The notes: generated from the sequence alone by a model not told the origin. Shown: positions 40,542-49,980, counted from the stretch's first letter. The stretch: DNA of 64,000 bases from Dinghuibacter silviterrae (GCF_004366355.1 NZ_SODV01000001.1:3224001-3288000), one strand, 5' to 3'. Numbers and translations are program-made.

Positions 40542-42050
40542 ATGAAACAATACCTAGTCGTTCTTCTTATCTTGTCCTGCGCCTCCGTCCGCAGCCAGGA
40601 TACCCCCGATTCCGCTATAGTCGCCCGTATTAAGACGGAAGCTTTCGAGCATTCCCGGGTGATGGAGTTTGCCTTTCACCTTACCGACGCCAGCGGGCCC
40701 CGGTTGACCAACTCTCCAGGCCTTTACAGGGCACAGCAATGGGTGCTGGCCACCCTACGGAGCTGGGGATTGTCAAACGTTGATCTGGAACCCTGGGGGA
40801 CGTTTGGGAAGGGGTGGGAGGTGACCAGGGATTACCTGGCGATGACGGAGCCTTATTATCAGCCGTTGATTGCCTACCCGGTGGCCTGGTCGAAAGGCAC
40901 CGGTTGGCCGTTTACGGCGGAGGTGGCGTTATATCATCCGAAGGATTCGGCGGAGCAAGCAGCGCTGAGGGGGACGTTGAGAGGGAAACTCGTCTTGTAT
41001 CCCAGTTCAGCCTCCATCCAGTTTCCGTTCGAAGCTGATGCAAAGCGATATTCCGACTCAGAATTGGCAAGTATAGTGACGCCGCCACAACCCATCCCTC
41101 CCCGGCCATCCATCGTCAACAGGCGCCCTTCACCGCAACCTACGGTTCGCCGGCCTGTGATGGTCAGCCCCAATATATTTTTTCAACAGGAAGGCGTTAT
41201 TGGGTCACTAACCAGTAATGTCCGGGACCGGGATGGAACCGTATATGTCCAGGGGACGAGCAGCTACCGCTGGGAAGACAGCCTGAAACCCATGCGGCTG
41301 GAACTTTCCTTCGAGGGCTATCATCAGCTCCAGCGTCTATTGGAAGATGGAATACAGGTAAAGTTGGAAGGCGATATGGAGACCAGGTATGTCACAAAGG
41401 ATTCCATTGCGTACAATGTTATTGGGGAGATCCCCGGTGTAGATCCTTTGCTCAAGGATCAACTTGTCATTATCGGTGGGCACCTGGATTCCTGGCAATC
41501 GGCGACAGGGGCCACTGATAATGGGGCAGGATCTGCAGTCATGTTGGAGGTGATGCGAATACTGACGACCCTACAGATACATCCCAGACGAACCATACGG
41601 ATCATCCTTTGGAGTGGAGAAGAACAGGGATTGCTGGGGTCAAGGGGGTATGTTGGTCGGCATTTTAAGAGCGATTCCACTGCCCGGTCTAAAGTATCGG
41701 CGTATTACAACCTGGATGAAGGGTCGGGAAAGATCAGGGGGGTATATCTTCAGGGCGATACCGCCGCGGGGGAGGTTTTCAAACAATGGCTGGAGCCATT
41801 TAAGGAATTGGGGGCGTCCACCATCACCGTTCAAGGTACCGACGGGACGGATCATCTGTCTTTTGCCGATGTTGGTATACCAGGCTTCCAATTCATCCAG
41901 GACCCCTTGGAATATGAAACCCGCACCCATCATAGCAATATGGACACTTACGACCACTTGTCTCCGGATGACCTGAAACAGGCCTCCGCCATCATCGCCA
42001 CCTTTGTGTATCAGACCGCTATGCGGGATGGGATGATCCCCAGGAAATAA
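40542..42050 (+). CDS. M28-family zinc aminopeptidase/carboxypeptidase-like protein
   Basis: 502 aa. Signal peptide (YLVVLLILSCASVRSQ). A PA-type insert lies at about 115-240. The dinuclear zinc site of the M28 clan is readable: IGGHLDSW (His, Asp-adjacent), ATDNGAGSA (bridging Asp), SGEEQGLLGSRGY (catalytic and metal Glu), and THHSNMDTYDHL (last His). It hydrolyses peptides in the periplasm or outside. The gene is followed after 110 bp by a FecR gene; the gap holds a palindrome. No shared function is evident. Confidence 0.92.
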   Translation: MKQYLVVLLILSCASVRSQDTPDSAIVARIKTEAFEHSRVMEFAFHLTDASGPRLTNSPGLYRAQQWVLATLRSWGLSNVDLEPWGTFGKGWEVTRDYLAMTEPYYQPLIAYPVAWSKGTGWPFTAEVALYHPKDSAEQAALRGTLRGKLVLYPSSASIQFPFEADAKRYSDSELASIVTPPQPIPPRPSIVNRRPSPQPTVRRPVMVSPNIFFQQEGVIGSLTSNVRDRDGTVYVQGTSSYRWEDSLKPMRLELSFEGYHQLQRLLEDGIQVKLEGDMETRYVTKDSIAYNVIGEIPGVDPLLKDQLVIIGGHLDSWQSATGATDNGAGSAVMLEVMRILTTLQIHPRRTIRIILWSGEEQGLLGSRGYVGRHFKSDSTARSKVSAYYNLDEGSGKIRGVYLQGDTAAGEVFKQWLEPFKELGASTITVQGTDGTDHLSFADVGIPGFQFIQDPLEYETRTHHSNMDTYDHLSPDDLKQASAIIATFVYQTAMRDGMIPRK

Positions 42051-42062
42051 ATTTTATAGGAA

Positions 42063-42078
42063 TCCGTATTTATACGGA
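42063..42078. repeat. Palindrome TCCGTAT-TT-ATACGGA
   Basis: Perfect 7-bp arms with a TT spacer, 12 bp after the M28 stop codon and 84 bp before the FecR ATG. It shares the CGTATT/AATACG core with palindromes at 43342 and 45101. Confidence 0.6.
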
Positions 42079-42161
42079 AGTTGTTTTACCCTGTTCAGTT
42101 TTTATAATAGTAAATCCGAAGGATTGGCGAATTGCGTATCTGAATTTATTCATTAATACCT

Positions 42162-43094
42162 ATGCGTTCACTCTATGACCTTTTCGATGCTGCCAAGATG
42201 ATCGCCCGCTATAAGGAGGGGCTTCTATCACCGGAGGAGTATGCCCAATTGATGGACTGGCTGAAAGAATCCCCTCAACACCAGGCTTGGTTTGACGAGC
42301 ACCTGGAGGAGAATACCTTCCGTCCCAAGTGGGGCTCGTTTGTCCTTGCCAGCCTGGATAGCAATGAAGAACTTTTAAAAGTACGTGCCCGGGTCGGGAA
42401 CGACCCGGGTCGAGAGCGGCGACGACGTAGGAGAACCGTGATGGGGGCGGTGATGGGTGTTTTGGTGGGGCTTGTGGCCGTTTATTCCTACTTCGTGGGC
42501 CGTCCTGTGTCCGCTGTAACTGGAGTGGGGGACGAGCGCTATCTATTGCTTCAGGATGGAAGCGGGGTATGGCTGGATGCTTCCAGCACGCTAACCTTTG
42601 CGGGAGCAACCCGTGAGGTTGTTCTGACCGGCCAGGGATATTTCCAGGTAGCCCCGGGACGGATCCCTTTTAAAGTGCACGCCGGACAGGCAGTTATACA
42701 GGTCCTTGGTACCAGGTTCAATGTCAGGGCCTACCCCAATGAAAACGCTGTAGAGACGACCCTCCTGGAGGGTGCAGTCATGGTAGCGGGGCGGACCTTG
42801 CATCCCGGTGAACGGGCACGCTTGGGCAAATCAGGAGAGTTGACCGTCGCGGAGCCCGTTCACCCAGAGGAGGCAGTTGCCTGGAAAGAGGGTTCCTTTA
42901 CGTATACCGACGCAGACCTATCCACTATACTCAGGGATGTATCCAATTGGTACGGGGTACAGGTGATCAACCGATCAAACACGTCCCAACGGTATACATT
43001 CTCCGTCCCTAGAAATATGCCCCTTTTTGCCTTCGTAAAGCGCCTGGAAGTTCGCTTCCGTATCGAAGCAAAGACCCTCTTCGTAGATCCCTGA
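42162..43094 (+). CDS. FecR-family anti-sigma regulator, short form
   Basis: 310 aa. The N-terminal cytoplasmic anti-sigma part (1-60; AAKMIARYKEGLLSPEEYAQ) is followed by a very basic stretch and one membrane helix (93-112), the FecR domain (about 120-220; LLLQDGSGVWLDASSTLTFA, VVLTGQGYFQV, VLGTRFNVRAYP) and the C-terminal DUF4974-like secretin-type domain (AWKEGSFTYTDADLSTILRD). It should sense a TonB-dependent receptor and control an ECF factor. No receptor follows; the nearest sigma gene is 430 bp downstream, so it may pair with the sigma factor at 43526. Confidence 0.9.
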   Translation: MRSLYDLFDAAKMIARYKEGLLSPEEYAQLMDWLKESPQHQAWFDEHLEENTFRPKWGSFVLASLDSNEELLKVRARVGNDPGRERRRRRRTVMGAVMGVLVGLVAVYSYFVGRPVSAVTGVGDERYLLLQDGSGVWLDASSTLTFAGATREVVLTGQGYFQVAPGRIPFKVHAGQAVIQVLGTRFNVRAYPNENAVETTLLEGAVMVAGRTLHPGERARLGKSGELTVAEPVHPEEAVAWKEGSFTYTDADLSTILRDVSNWYGVQVINRSNTSQRYTFSVPRNMPLFAFVKRLEVRFRIEAKTLFVDP

Positions 43095-43525
43095 AGTACG
43101 TGTATTTTGTATACTTATATTGAACTTCCCTCCTGAACAGAATGAATAGCCGTCCTCTTTCCGGAAAAGAGAAGTTCGTCTCTTACACATTGACTTGCAT
43201 GTCATAAGGAGAATAAAAAAATGTCGGCTTTAATAGGTTATTTTAGTCTATTCGATTGTTGTCAAGCACCCGTCCACGTAGGCTTACACCTACATTGCCC
43301 CTTAATATAAAATTCACTTAAAAATTACTAGGTTTGACGTACGTATTAATACGGATACCCGTAGTTTAGTGTCAGTCAAAATACGTACCTCGCCAAGAGG
43401 ACCTTTTACCACCAAATCGTTTTACGAACATTTTATTATTTATCAATCCGGATAGGGAGGTGTTTCCGTATGCATGGAAGGGATATGGGGAGACTTCCCG
43501 GGAGCCGGGGTTTAATAATCTAGGT
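43095..43525. other. 430-bp intergenic region between FecR-1 and the sigma pair
   Basis: No gene seen. It holds a stem CTCTTT/AAAGAG (43155-43171), a small hairpin GTAGG/CCTAC near 43288, and a perfect 12-bp palindrome at 43342-43353. The promoter of the sigma genes should lie in the last 150 bp. Confidence 0.5.
43342..43353. repeat. Perfect palindrome CGTATTAATACG
   Basis: 12-bp perfect palindrome 173 bp upstream of the first sigma gene, flanked by ACGGATAC; similar in core to the palindromes at 42063 and 45101. Confidence 0.6.
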
Positions 43526-44143
43526 ATGACTTTTGGAGAATTGGTGGATACAGTCGCAGCAGAGGATTTTCTGGTGTCGGAGTTCCGGAGGGGAAAGACC
43601 CGGGCCTTCGAACAGATCTTCCTCAAGCACCATGGCGCCATTTGTTATTTTACCGCGGAATTCATTTACGACGGGGAGGCAGCTAAGGATATTGTATCGG
43701 AAGTATTTGTCAAGCTTTGGCACCTGAGAGAAAACTTCGAGAATGTAAAGGCGATCAAGGCGTTCTTATATGTCAGCGCGAAGAACGCTTGTTTGAACTA
43801 TCTTAGACGCGCCAGACTGGTCACGAGTCACCAGAAGACGGCGTTGTTGGAATTGTCGAAGGAGGAGATCGAGGATATAGTGATGAAGCAGATCTTCGAT
43901 GCGGAGGTAATCCGGGAGGTTTACAAGGCGATAGAGGCCCTTCCGACCCAATGTAAACGCATTGTCCGGCTGACCCTGCAAGGATTGAATACAGAGGAAA
44001 TAGCAAATATGATGAGCATCTCCGTCCAAACCGTACGGAATACCCGGAACAGGGCCACCCACTTGCTCAGGCAACAACTGTCCGGCGGTACCCTGGCGGT
44101 GGCCCTGGTAGCTTCAGTGGTCGATGTTGTAAAACCGGTTTAA
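43526..44143 (+). CDS. ECF sigma factor A with hydrophobic C-terminal tail
   Basis: 205 aa from the ATG at 43526. Region 2: SEFRRGKTRAFEQIFLKHHG, AAKDIVSEVFVKLWHLRENF, KAFLYVSAKNACLNYLRRAR. Region 4: ALPTQCKRIVRLTLQGLNTE and MSISVQTVRNTRNRATHLLR. The last 18 residues (GGTLAVALVASVVDVVKPV region) are hydrophobic, which is unusual for a soluble sigma factor but seen in other Bacteroidota FecI-like proteins. A paralogue follows after 9 bp. An upstream in-frame start at 43460 would add 22 residues without sigma features. Confidence 0.9.
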   Translation: MTFGELVDTVAAEDFLVSEFRRGKTRAFEQIFLKHHGAICYFTAEFIYDGEAAKDIVSEVFVKLWHLRENFENVKAIKAFLYVSAKNACLNYLRRARLVTSHQKTALLELSKEEIEDIVMKQIFDAEVIREVYKAIEALPTQCKRIVRLTLQGLNTEEIANMMSISVQTVRNTRNRATHLLRQQLSGGTLAVALVASVVDVVKPV

Positions 44144-44152
44144 TTACTTTGT

Positions 44153-44764
44153 ATGGCAAGCGCATTGATGAATATGGATACCGAAGAGGCTTACCTCATT
44201 GCCGAGTTCCGGAAAGGAAAGACCTGGGCGTTCGAGCAGGTCTTTCGCCAGTTTTACGGGACAATATGTTATTTTGTACAAGACTTTCAGGTGGACGCGG
44301 ATACCTCAAAAGACATTGTTTCCGAATCATTTATAAAACTTTGGGGCCTCAGGGAGGAGTTTGAGAACCTGAAGGCGATCAAGGCGTTTCTGTATATCAC
44401 GGCCCGGAATACAGCCCTCAACCATCTCCGCCGGGTCAAAATGATGAGCGATCATCAAAGGAACCTGGTCGACGAGCTCTCCCAGGAGGAGCTTGGGGAC
44501 ACCCTGATGCAGCGGATCTTTGATGCGGAAGTGCTGCAGGAAGTGTACAAAGCCTTGGACACTCTACCGGGACAATGTAAACGGGTATTGCGTCTTACCC
44601 TGGAAGGGCTCAATACGGACGATATCGCGGCCGCCATGGACCTGTCTGCCCAGACGGTGCGGAATACCCGCGTAAGGGCCATGGAAATGCTCAGGAAACG
44701 CCTGGCGCATTGTGCGGTGGCCATCACCCTACTCTCTATTTTGGTCGAAAAGGCCGGTTTGTAG
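44153..44764 (+). CDS. ECF sigma factor B with hydrophobic C-terminal tail
   Basis: 203 aa, a clear paralogue of sigma factor A (IAEFRKGKTWAFEQVFRQFY, SKDIVSESFIKLWGLREEFE, KAFLYITARNTALNHLRRVK, LPGQCKRVLRLTLEGLNTDD, LSAQTVRNTRVRAMEMLRKR). It too ends in a hydrophobic tail (CAVAITLLSILVEKAGL). It lies 9 bp after factor A and upstream of FecR-2 and the SusC gene, the usual order sigma-FecR-SusC, so it is the best candidate for driving the 46.6-55 kb operon. A terminator-like hairpin follows. Confidence 0.9.
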   Translation: MASALMNMDTEEAYLIAEFRKGKTWAFEQVFRQFYGTICYFVQDFQVDADTSKDIVSESFIKLWGLREEFENLKAIKAFLYITARNTALNHLRRVKMMSDHQRNLVDELSQEELGDTLMQRIFDAEVLQEVYKALDTLPGQCKRVLRLTLEGLNTDDIAAAMDLSAQTVRNTRVRAMEMLRKRLAHCAVAITLLSILVEKAGL

Positions 44765-44884
44765 TAAATTTTTATCCCTTTTTTCTATTCCGAATGGTTG
44801 GTCCCGTTCGGTCATTTGTTTTTTAAGTAGAGTCCCTAGGGAAATGTGACTAGGGAACGGATTCTCTCATGTCTTACACGTAAC

Positions 44885-44910
44885 AAGGGGGAAGTGTCTA
44901 CTTTCCCCTT
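44885..44910 (+). terminator. Hairpin after the sigma pair, likely terminator
   Basis: Stem AAGGGGGAAGT/ACTTTCCCCTT (11 bp, one wobble), loop GTCT, followed by CCTTTATC. A second hairpin AACCCCT/AGGGGTT lies at 44934-44952. Confidence 0.6.
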
Positions 44911-45100
44911 CCTTTATCAATTTTAGGTTAAGGAACCCCTTCCCCAGGGGTTATGGCCCTAAAATTGCCCTGCCTCCATCATTCCTAACAAAGGTTAGTT
45001 CTTAATTATCAAATTGTTACGGGGATAACGTATGAAAAACTTTTTCGTTGCCCCGATGGGTTAAAGTTTCTTGGTTGAGTGTTTTTATTATAGCGCCCTA

Positions 45101-45126
45101 CGTATTTGTACCTAGGTACAAATACG
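45101..45126. promoter_or_regulatory. Perfect 26-bp palindrome 22 bp before FecR-2
   Basis: Left arm CGTATTTGTACCT and right arm AGGTACAAATACG are exact reverse complements with no spacer. The position directly before the FecR-2 start suggests an operator for a dimeric repressor or activator. The arms contain TATTTG and CAAATA, resembling -7 boxes on both strands. Confidence 0.6.
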
Positions 45127-45148
45127 CAAAAAATGGGCTGTGGTTTGA

Positions 45149-46366
45149 ATGGACCGATTGGACGATATTAACGAGAAAGACCTGTTTAGCCTCTTCCGGG
45201 CAGCCCAGCTGGTCGCAAGGTATAAAGAGGGGCTTCTTTCCAGGGCAGAGTCGGATGACCTCCAGCAATGGCTGGACGTCTCCCCCAGGCACCGGGAATG
45301 GTTTGATGAGCTTCTTGATCAGGAGGAGCGTTTTTCCCGCAAACTCGATGTATTTAAGGACCTCAACGCCGATACAGAAAGGGCACTGAAGGAAGTCATG
45401 GCCAAGGCGGGTATGGCGCCGGTTATGGCTCAGTCTAAAACCGTAAGGTACACACCTTGGGTTGCCGGCATTGCTGCCTCGGTTCTCTTATTGCTGGGTG
45501 GGTTTGCGCTCTATCGATACTGGCCGGCACACCAGGTGGCACCCCAGGTTGCTGCAGTCGTTAACGACATCCTCCCGGGGCAAGATAAGGCCACCCTTAC
45601 CCTCGACGGTAAAACGATCGTACTTGATCGCAGCCACGAAGGCCTGATTGCCCAGCCGGTTGCTGGTAATTCAATCAAGAATAACGGAGGACTTTTATCC
45701 TATAAGGCTGAATCTACGACGTCAGAACTGCATTATAATACGGTGACAACCGGTCGGGGAGGGCAATATAAACTTGTCCTCTCCGACGGCACCAAGGTCT
45801 GGCTCGACGCCGCTAGCTCCCTACACTTCCCCACCGCTTTCGCCGGATCGAGCCGCGAGGTGGATCTTACCGGCCAGGCCTATTTCGAGGTCGCTCATCA
45901 CAAGGAACCCTTTATCGTACATACCGCCAAGGCCGACATTCAGGACCTGGGAACGGCTTTTAACGTCAATACCTATACAGAGGAAGGCGCCGCCCAGTAT
46001 ACGCTTGTTCAGGGATCGATCAGGGTGGCACCTACGGTTGGCGGTAGCCATGTCCTGGTTCCCGGTCAACGGGCGCTTGTCCTGGACGGAGGCGGTATCG
46101 AGATCCAGAATCATGTCGACCTCGACGAGATCACTGCCTGGACCAAAGACCTGTTCGTGTTCGACCATACCGACTTGAAAACCGGAATGCGGGAAATCGC
46201 CCGCTGGTATGACATAGACATCGTTTATGAAGGAGACTTGGGTGATAAGAAGCTGGAGGGTACAGCACCTAGGAACGAAAACCTAAGTGTCCTTGTCCGG
46301 CTCTTAAACCTCAGCGGCATTCCTTGTAAACTGGTAGATAAAAAACTGATTGTTGAGAGGCCCTAA
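45149..46366 (+). CDS. FecR-family anti-sigma regulator, long form
   Basis: 405 aa. N-terminal anti-sigma part (LFRAAQLVARYKEGLLSRAE, about 14-33), membrane helix at 104-125, then the longer Bacteroidota insertion (VNDILPGQDKATLTLDGKTI), FecR domain (YKLVLSDGTKVWLDAASSLH, VDLTGQAYFEVAHHKEPF, DLGTAFNVNTYTEEG) and C-terminal DUF4974-like domain (AWTKDLFVFDHTDLKTGM, SGIPCKLVDKKLIVERP). In these systems the periplasmic part touches the STN domain of the adjacent TonB-dependent receptor and frees the sigma factor when the ligand binds. The SusC gene downstream does carry an STN domain. Confidence 0.93.
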   Translation: MDRLDDINEKDLFSLFRAAQLVARYKEGLLSRAESDDLQQWLDVSPRHREWFDELLDQEERFSRKLDVFKDLNADTERALKEVMAKAGMAPVMAQSKTVRYTPWVAGIAASVLLLLGGFALYRYWPAHQVAPQVAAVVNDILPGQDKATLTLDGKTIVLDRSHEGLIAQPVAGNSIKNNGGLLSYKAESTTSELHYNTVTTGRGGQYKLVLSDGTKVWLDAASSLHFPTAFAGSSREVDLTGQAYFEVAHHKEPFIVHTAKADIQDLGTAFNVNTYTEEGAAQYTLVQGSIRVAPTVGGSHVLVPGQRALVLDGGGIEIQNHVDLDEITAWTKDLFVFDHTDLKTGMREIARWYDIDIVYEGDLGDKKLEGTAPRNENLSVLVRLLNLSGIPCKLVDKKLIVERP

Positions 46367-46512
46367 TCCAATGTAGCTTTTATTTTGAGGATACCCTATC
46401 CCATCCGTTGCCATCATGCCAGGACTTGCCGCTAGCTCACCAGGAAAAACATTTCATGATTGGCGCTATGTGATTAGCAAACTATGAACATCAAAGGACG
46501 CTGACCCGACAC

Positions 46513-46546
46513 AAAAAGGCCGCAGGTACTTCTACTACCCACGGCC
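46513..46546 (-). terminator. Leftward terminator-like hairpin between FecR-2 and SusC
   Basis: Stem GGCCG..GGTA / TACC..CGGCC with small internal loops; on the minus strand it is followed by five T. No minus-strand gene is near, so it may block antisense transcription or act as part of the susC leader. Confidence 0.5.
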
Positions 46547-46629
46547 GGTATGTTCCGGGTTAACCAAAATTTTACATCCGAATCAGGAAGTACGTCATTT
46601 TATTGTTAACGCCAAAACAAGGCTAAATT

Positions 46630-49600
46630 ATGAAATTGTTTTTACCCAAGCAATTGGTGTTGTGCATGAAACTAACTGTTGTTTTACTCGTGGCTTTCTG
46701 TATACAGGTTAGTGCCCGGGGATATTCCCAGGGGAAGATTAATTTGTCGTATAAGGATGCGCCACTGGAGAAGGTTTTGAAAGACATATCGAAGCAGTCT
46801 GGGTACTATCTGTGGATGGATCCGACGCTTTCGGAGTATAAGAGACCTGTGAGTATTCGACTTACAGATGTGTCTCTGACGGAGGCGATGGAGGCGAGCT
46901 TAAAAGGGACTAATTTGACGTATGCCATTACCGAGGCGCGTTATCTGGTTGTTAGTAAAAAAAAGGAAGAGGCAGTGCAAAATAACGCTGCGCTTGGTCC
47001 TGGTCCGGCGAAGGTTCAATTGGTGGGGAAGATTACAGATGAAGGGGGGGGGAGTATTTCGGCTGCGACCATTATGGTAAAGGGGACAAGGATTATTATT
47101 TCTGCGAATGAGAATGGGGATTTTAGTTTAGATGGGATAGATAATGATGCGGTGCTAATAGTTTCGTCTGTGGGATATGAATCCTTCGAAATCCCCTTGA
47201 AAGGAAGATCCTTTCTCAACGTTCGCTTAAAAAGAAAGTTTAATCAACTCGATGAAACTTTAATTATTGCATATGGGACTACCTCTCAGCGTTATACTAC
47301 CGGAGATATAGCCAAGGTTTCTTCGCAAGAGATAGAAAATCAGCCAATTATAGATCCATTGCTAGCCCTTCAGGGTAAAGTGCCAGGATTGGATGTTAAT
47401 CAAACAAACGGATTTGCAAGTGCTCCAATAAAGGTGGAGTTAAGGGGGCGCAGCTCAATTGGGCTGTCCAATAAGACGTTTCCATCTGACCCGCTGTATG
47501 TGATTGATGGTGTTCCGCTTAGTATAATGGAACTTGGTGGAAATTCAAGTTATACTAGTGGATCTTCAGGTTTTTTACAAAACGGTGATCCTGGGCCTGC
47601 AGTGGGTCAAAGCCCCTTTTTTAGTATTAATCCAGCTGACATAGAAAGTATCGAGATTTTGAAGGATGCCGACGCGACTTCCATTTATGGATCGAGAGGT
47701 GCAAATGGTGTTATTTTAGTTACCACTAAAAAAGGTAGGCAGGGTAAGACGCGTTTTGATATGCATGTACAAGATGGTTTCACCGCAGTGACGAGGTTCT
47801 ACAAGTTATTGAATACCCCTCAATACCTTGAAATGAGGCGTGAAGCATTCAAAAATGATGGAATCACGCCAAATGCCGGCAACGCATATGACTTACTATC
47901 TTGGGATACAACCAAATATGCGGATTGGCAGCGGGAACTATATGGGCATGCAGGAAGGGCCGTTGATGCTGAGTGTTCTTTAAGTGGGGGTAATGCAAAT
48001 ACAACATTCCGTATTGGCGCGGGATATAATAACACTACGAATATTTTGACTGTTAGTGGGGGAGATCAAAGAGCATCTGCCTCTTTAAGTTTAATGCATA
48101 GGTCAATTGATCAAAAGTTCAATCTTTCATTGAATAGTATTTATTCTTCTGCGACGTCAAATATGGTGTCACTTCCCGGGAGTGTTATTTATCCGCCAGA
48201 TGCGCCACCGATTTATGACTCAGCGGGCAACCTCAATTATAATGGCTGGGGAGGCGCAAATACAGCAGCAAGATCGGCTTTTCCCTTCGCCCAATTAAAA
48301 GAGCCTTATACAGCAAAAACTACTTTTCAAAGTACCAATTTAACGCTAGGATATCGTATATACAATGGACTACACATTGTTTCAAGTTTTGGCTATAATA
48401 ACTCACAAAATAACCAACAGACGATATATTACATCGCTGCTCAGGACCCTTTAAACAACCCAACCGGAAGTAATAATTGGGGTAACAATAGTAATCGAAA
48501 CTGGATTATTGAACCGAGACTCACTTACGAAAACGGCATCGGAACGGGGAAGTTAAGCACACTAATAGGCACTACTATTCAACAAACAAATACTGATGGA
48601 GTAGATATTATTGGAACTGGGTATACTTCTGATAATTTAATCCGCTCCATTTCAAATAGTACATCAATACAGTCTAATCAGACTTCTGGCGAATATCGAT
48701 ATGTGGCACTTTATGGAAGAGTTAATTATATTTTTGACGACAAATATATTGTCGATCTTAATGGTAGGAGGGATGGCTCATCTCGTTTTGGGGCTGGTAA
48801 GCAATTCGGTAACTTCGGCTCTATTGGGCTTGGATGGATATTTTCAGACGAACAATGGGTTAAACAAAATTTGGGGTTTCTTAGTTTTGGTAAATTAAAG
48901 GGGAGTTATGGATCGACGGGGAGTGATGCGATTCCCGAATTTGCTTATCTAACACAGTGGTCTTCAAATAGCACATATCCGTATGGTGGCAATGCATCCG
49001 TTGTGCCCACTCAGCTCGCAAATTCGGTTTTTCATTGGCAGGTAAATAAAAAATTGGAGGCGGCGCTCGACCTTGGATTTTTAAGGGATCGCATCAGCCT
49101 TCAAATCGCCTACTATAGAGATCGCTGTGGTGATCAACTTGTTTCATTTCCGTTGCCAGCACTTAACGGATTTACGAGTGTAGTGGCTAATTCACCGGCA
49201 TTAGTGCAAAATAGCGGTTTGGAATTTTCTTCGAATTTAAAGATTGTTGATACTCGAAATTTCAGCTGGGGATTGGATTTTAATATTGCTTCGAATCAAA
49301 ATAAGTTGGTTTCGTATCCTAGTTTTAATTTATCTCCATATGTTGGAAAATATGTGGTTGGACAGCCCTTGAACATAGTAAGGCTTCTGCACTATACGGG
49401 AGTTGATCCTCAGACCGGAGTGTATACATTTTATGACAAGTTGCATAACGGTAACATCGTTATAAATTATAATGGGACGCCCGATGACACATATATTCAT
49501 AATCTGAGCCCCAAATTTTTTGGTGGAGTAGGAATGAATTTTAGATATAAATCCTTGCAGGCAGTTTTATTCTTTAGCTATAAGAAACAAATAGGCGTCA

Positions 49601-49980
49601 ACGCCGTATACCAAGGTCAGTATCCGGGTAACATTGAAAACCAGCCAACGTTTGTGTTGAATAGGTGGCAAAAGCCGGGTGACATAGCCCCAATAGCAAA
49701 ATATACGACTCTGTATACCCAAACTAATCTTTACTATCAAATATTTTCGGACGCGGCATATACCGATGCATCTTTTTTACGCCTTTCGAACCTCGCAATT
49801 TCTTATAACCTGCCAGGTAACTATCTGAAAAGGGTTGGTATGAACAGTATTTCATTATTCATTCATGCGAATAATCTATTTGTAATTACGGGCTTTAAAG
49901 GAATTGATCCGGAAACACAAGGTTTTGGCGCGATGCCGCCGGCGAAAACCTTGGTTGGGGGACTATCTTTTGAATTCTAA
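46630..49980 (+). CDS. SusC/RagA-type TonB-dependent outer-membrane transporter with STN domain
   Basis: 1116 aa. Signal peptide (about 1-33), STN domain (about 40-110; INLSYKDAPLEKVLKDISKQ), carboxypeptidase-regulatory-like domain (about 130-215; VQLVGKITDEGGGSISAATI), plug (DETLIIAYGTTSQRYTTGDI; INPADIESIEILKDADATSI; YGSRGANGVILVTTKKGRQG) and a 22-strand barrel ending in an aromatic strand GGLSFEF. It imports a ligand captured by the SusD lipoprotein, powered by TonB. The STN domain indicates signalling to FecR-2. The gene is AT-richer than the regulators before it. No glycosidase is nearby, so a peptide or other non-glycan ligand is likely. Confidence 0.96.
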   Translation: MKLFLPKQLVLCMKLTVVLLVAFCIQVSARGYSQGKINLSYKDAPLEKVLKDISKQSGYYLWMDPTLSEYKRPVSIRLTDVSLTEAMEASLKGTNLTYAITEARYLVVSKKKEEAVQNNAALGPGPAKVQLVGKITDEGGGSISAATIMVKGTRIIISANENGDFSLDGIDNDAVLIVSSVGYESFEIPLKGRSFLNVRLKRKFNQLDETLIIAYGTTSQRYTTGDIAKVSSQEIENQPIIDPLLALQGKVPGLDVNQTNGFASAPIKVELRGRSSIGLSNKTFPSDPLYVIDGVPLSIMELGGNSSYTSGSSGFLQNGDPGPAVGQSPFFSINPADIESIEILKDADATSIYGSRGANGVILVTTKKGRQGKTRFDMHVQDGFTAVTRFYKLLNTPQYLEMRREAFKNDGITPNAGNAYDLLSWDTTKYADWQRELYGHAGRAVDAECSLSGGNANTTFRIGAGYNNTTNILTVSGGDQRASASLSLMHRSIDQKFNLSLNSIYSSATSNMVSLPGSVIYPPDAPPIYDSAGNLNYNGWGGANTAARSAFPFAQLKEPYTAKTTFQSTNLTLGYRIYNGLHIVSSFGYNNSQNNQQTIYYIAAQDPLNNPTGSNNWGNNSNRNWIIEPRLTYENGIGTGKLSTLIGTTIQQTNTDGVDIIGTGYTSDNLIRSISNSTSIQSNQTSGEYRYVALYGRVNYIFDDKYIVDLNGRRDGSSRFGAGKQFGNFGSIGLGWIFSDEQWVKQNLGFLSFGKLKGSYGSTGSDAIPEFAYLTQWSSNSTYPYGGNASVVPTQLANSVFHWQVNKKLEAALDLGFLRDRISLQIAYYRDRCGDQLVSFPLPALNGFTSVVANSPALVQNSGLEFSSNLKIVDTRNFSWGLDFNIASNQNKLVSYPSFNLSPYVGKYVVGQPLNIVRLLHYTGVDPQTGVYTFYDKLHNGNIVINYNGTPDDTYIHNLSPKFFGGVGMNFRYKSLQAVLFFSYKKQIGVNAVYQGQYPGNIENQPTFVLNRWQKPGDIAPIAKYTTLYTQTNLYYQIFSDAAYTDASFLRLSNLAISYNLPGNYLKRVGMNSISLFIHANNLFVITGFKGIDPETQGFGAMPPAKTLVGGLSFEF

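Larger units (their letters stand above)
44765..45148. other. 384-bp intergenic region before FecR-2
   Basis: No gene seen. It holds two hairpins (44885-44910, 44934-44952) and a perfect 26-bp palindrome (45101-45126) just before the FecR-2 gene. Confidence 0.55.
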
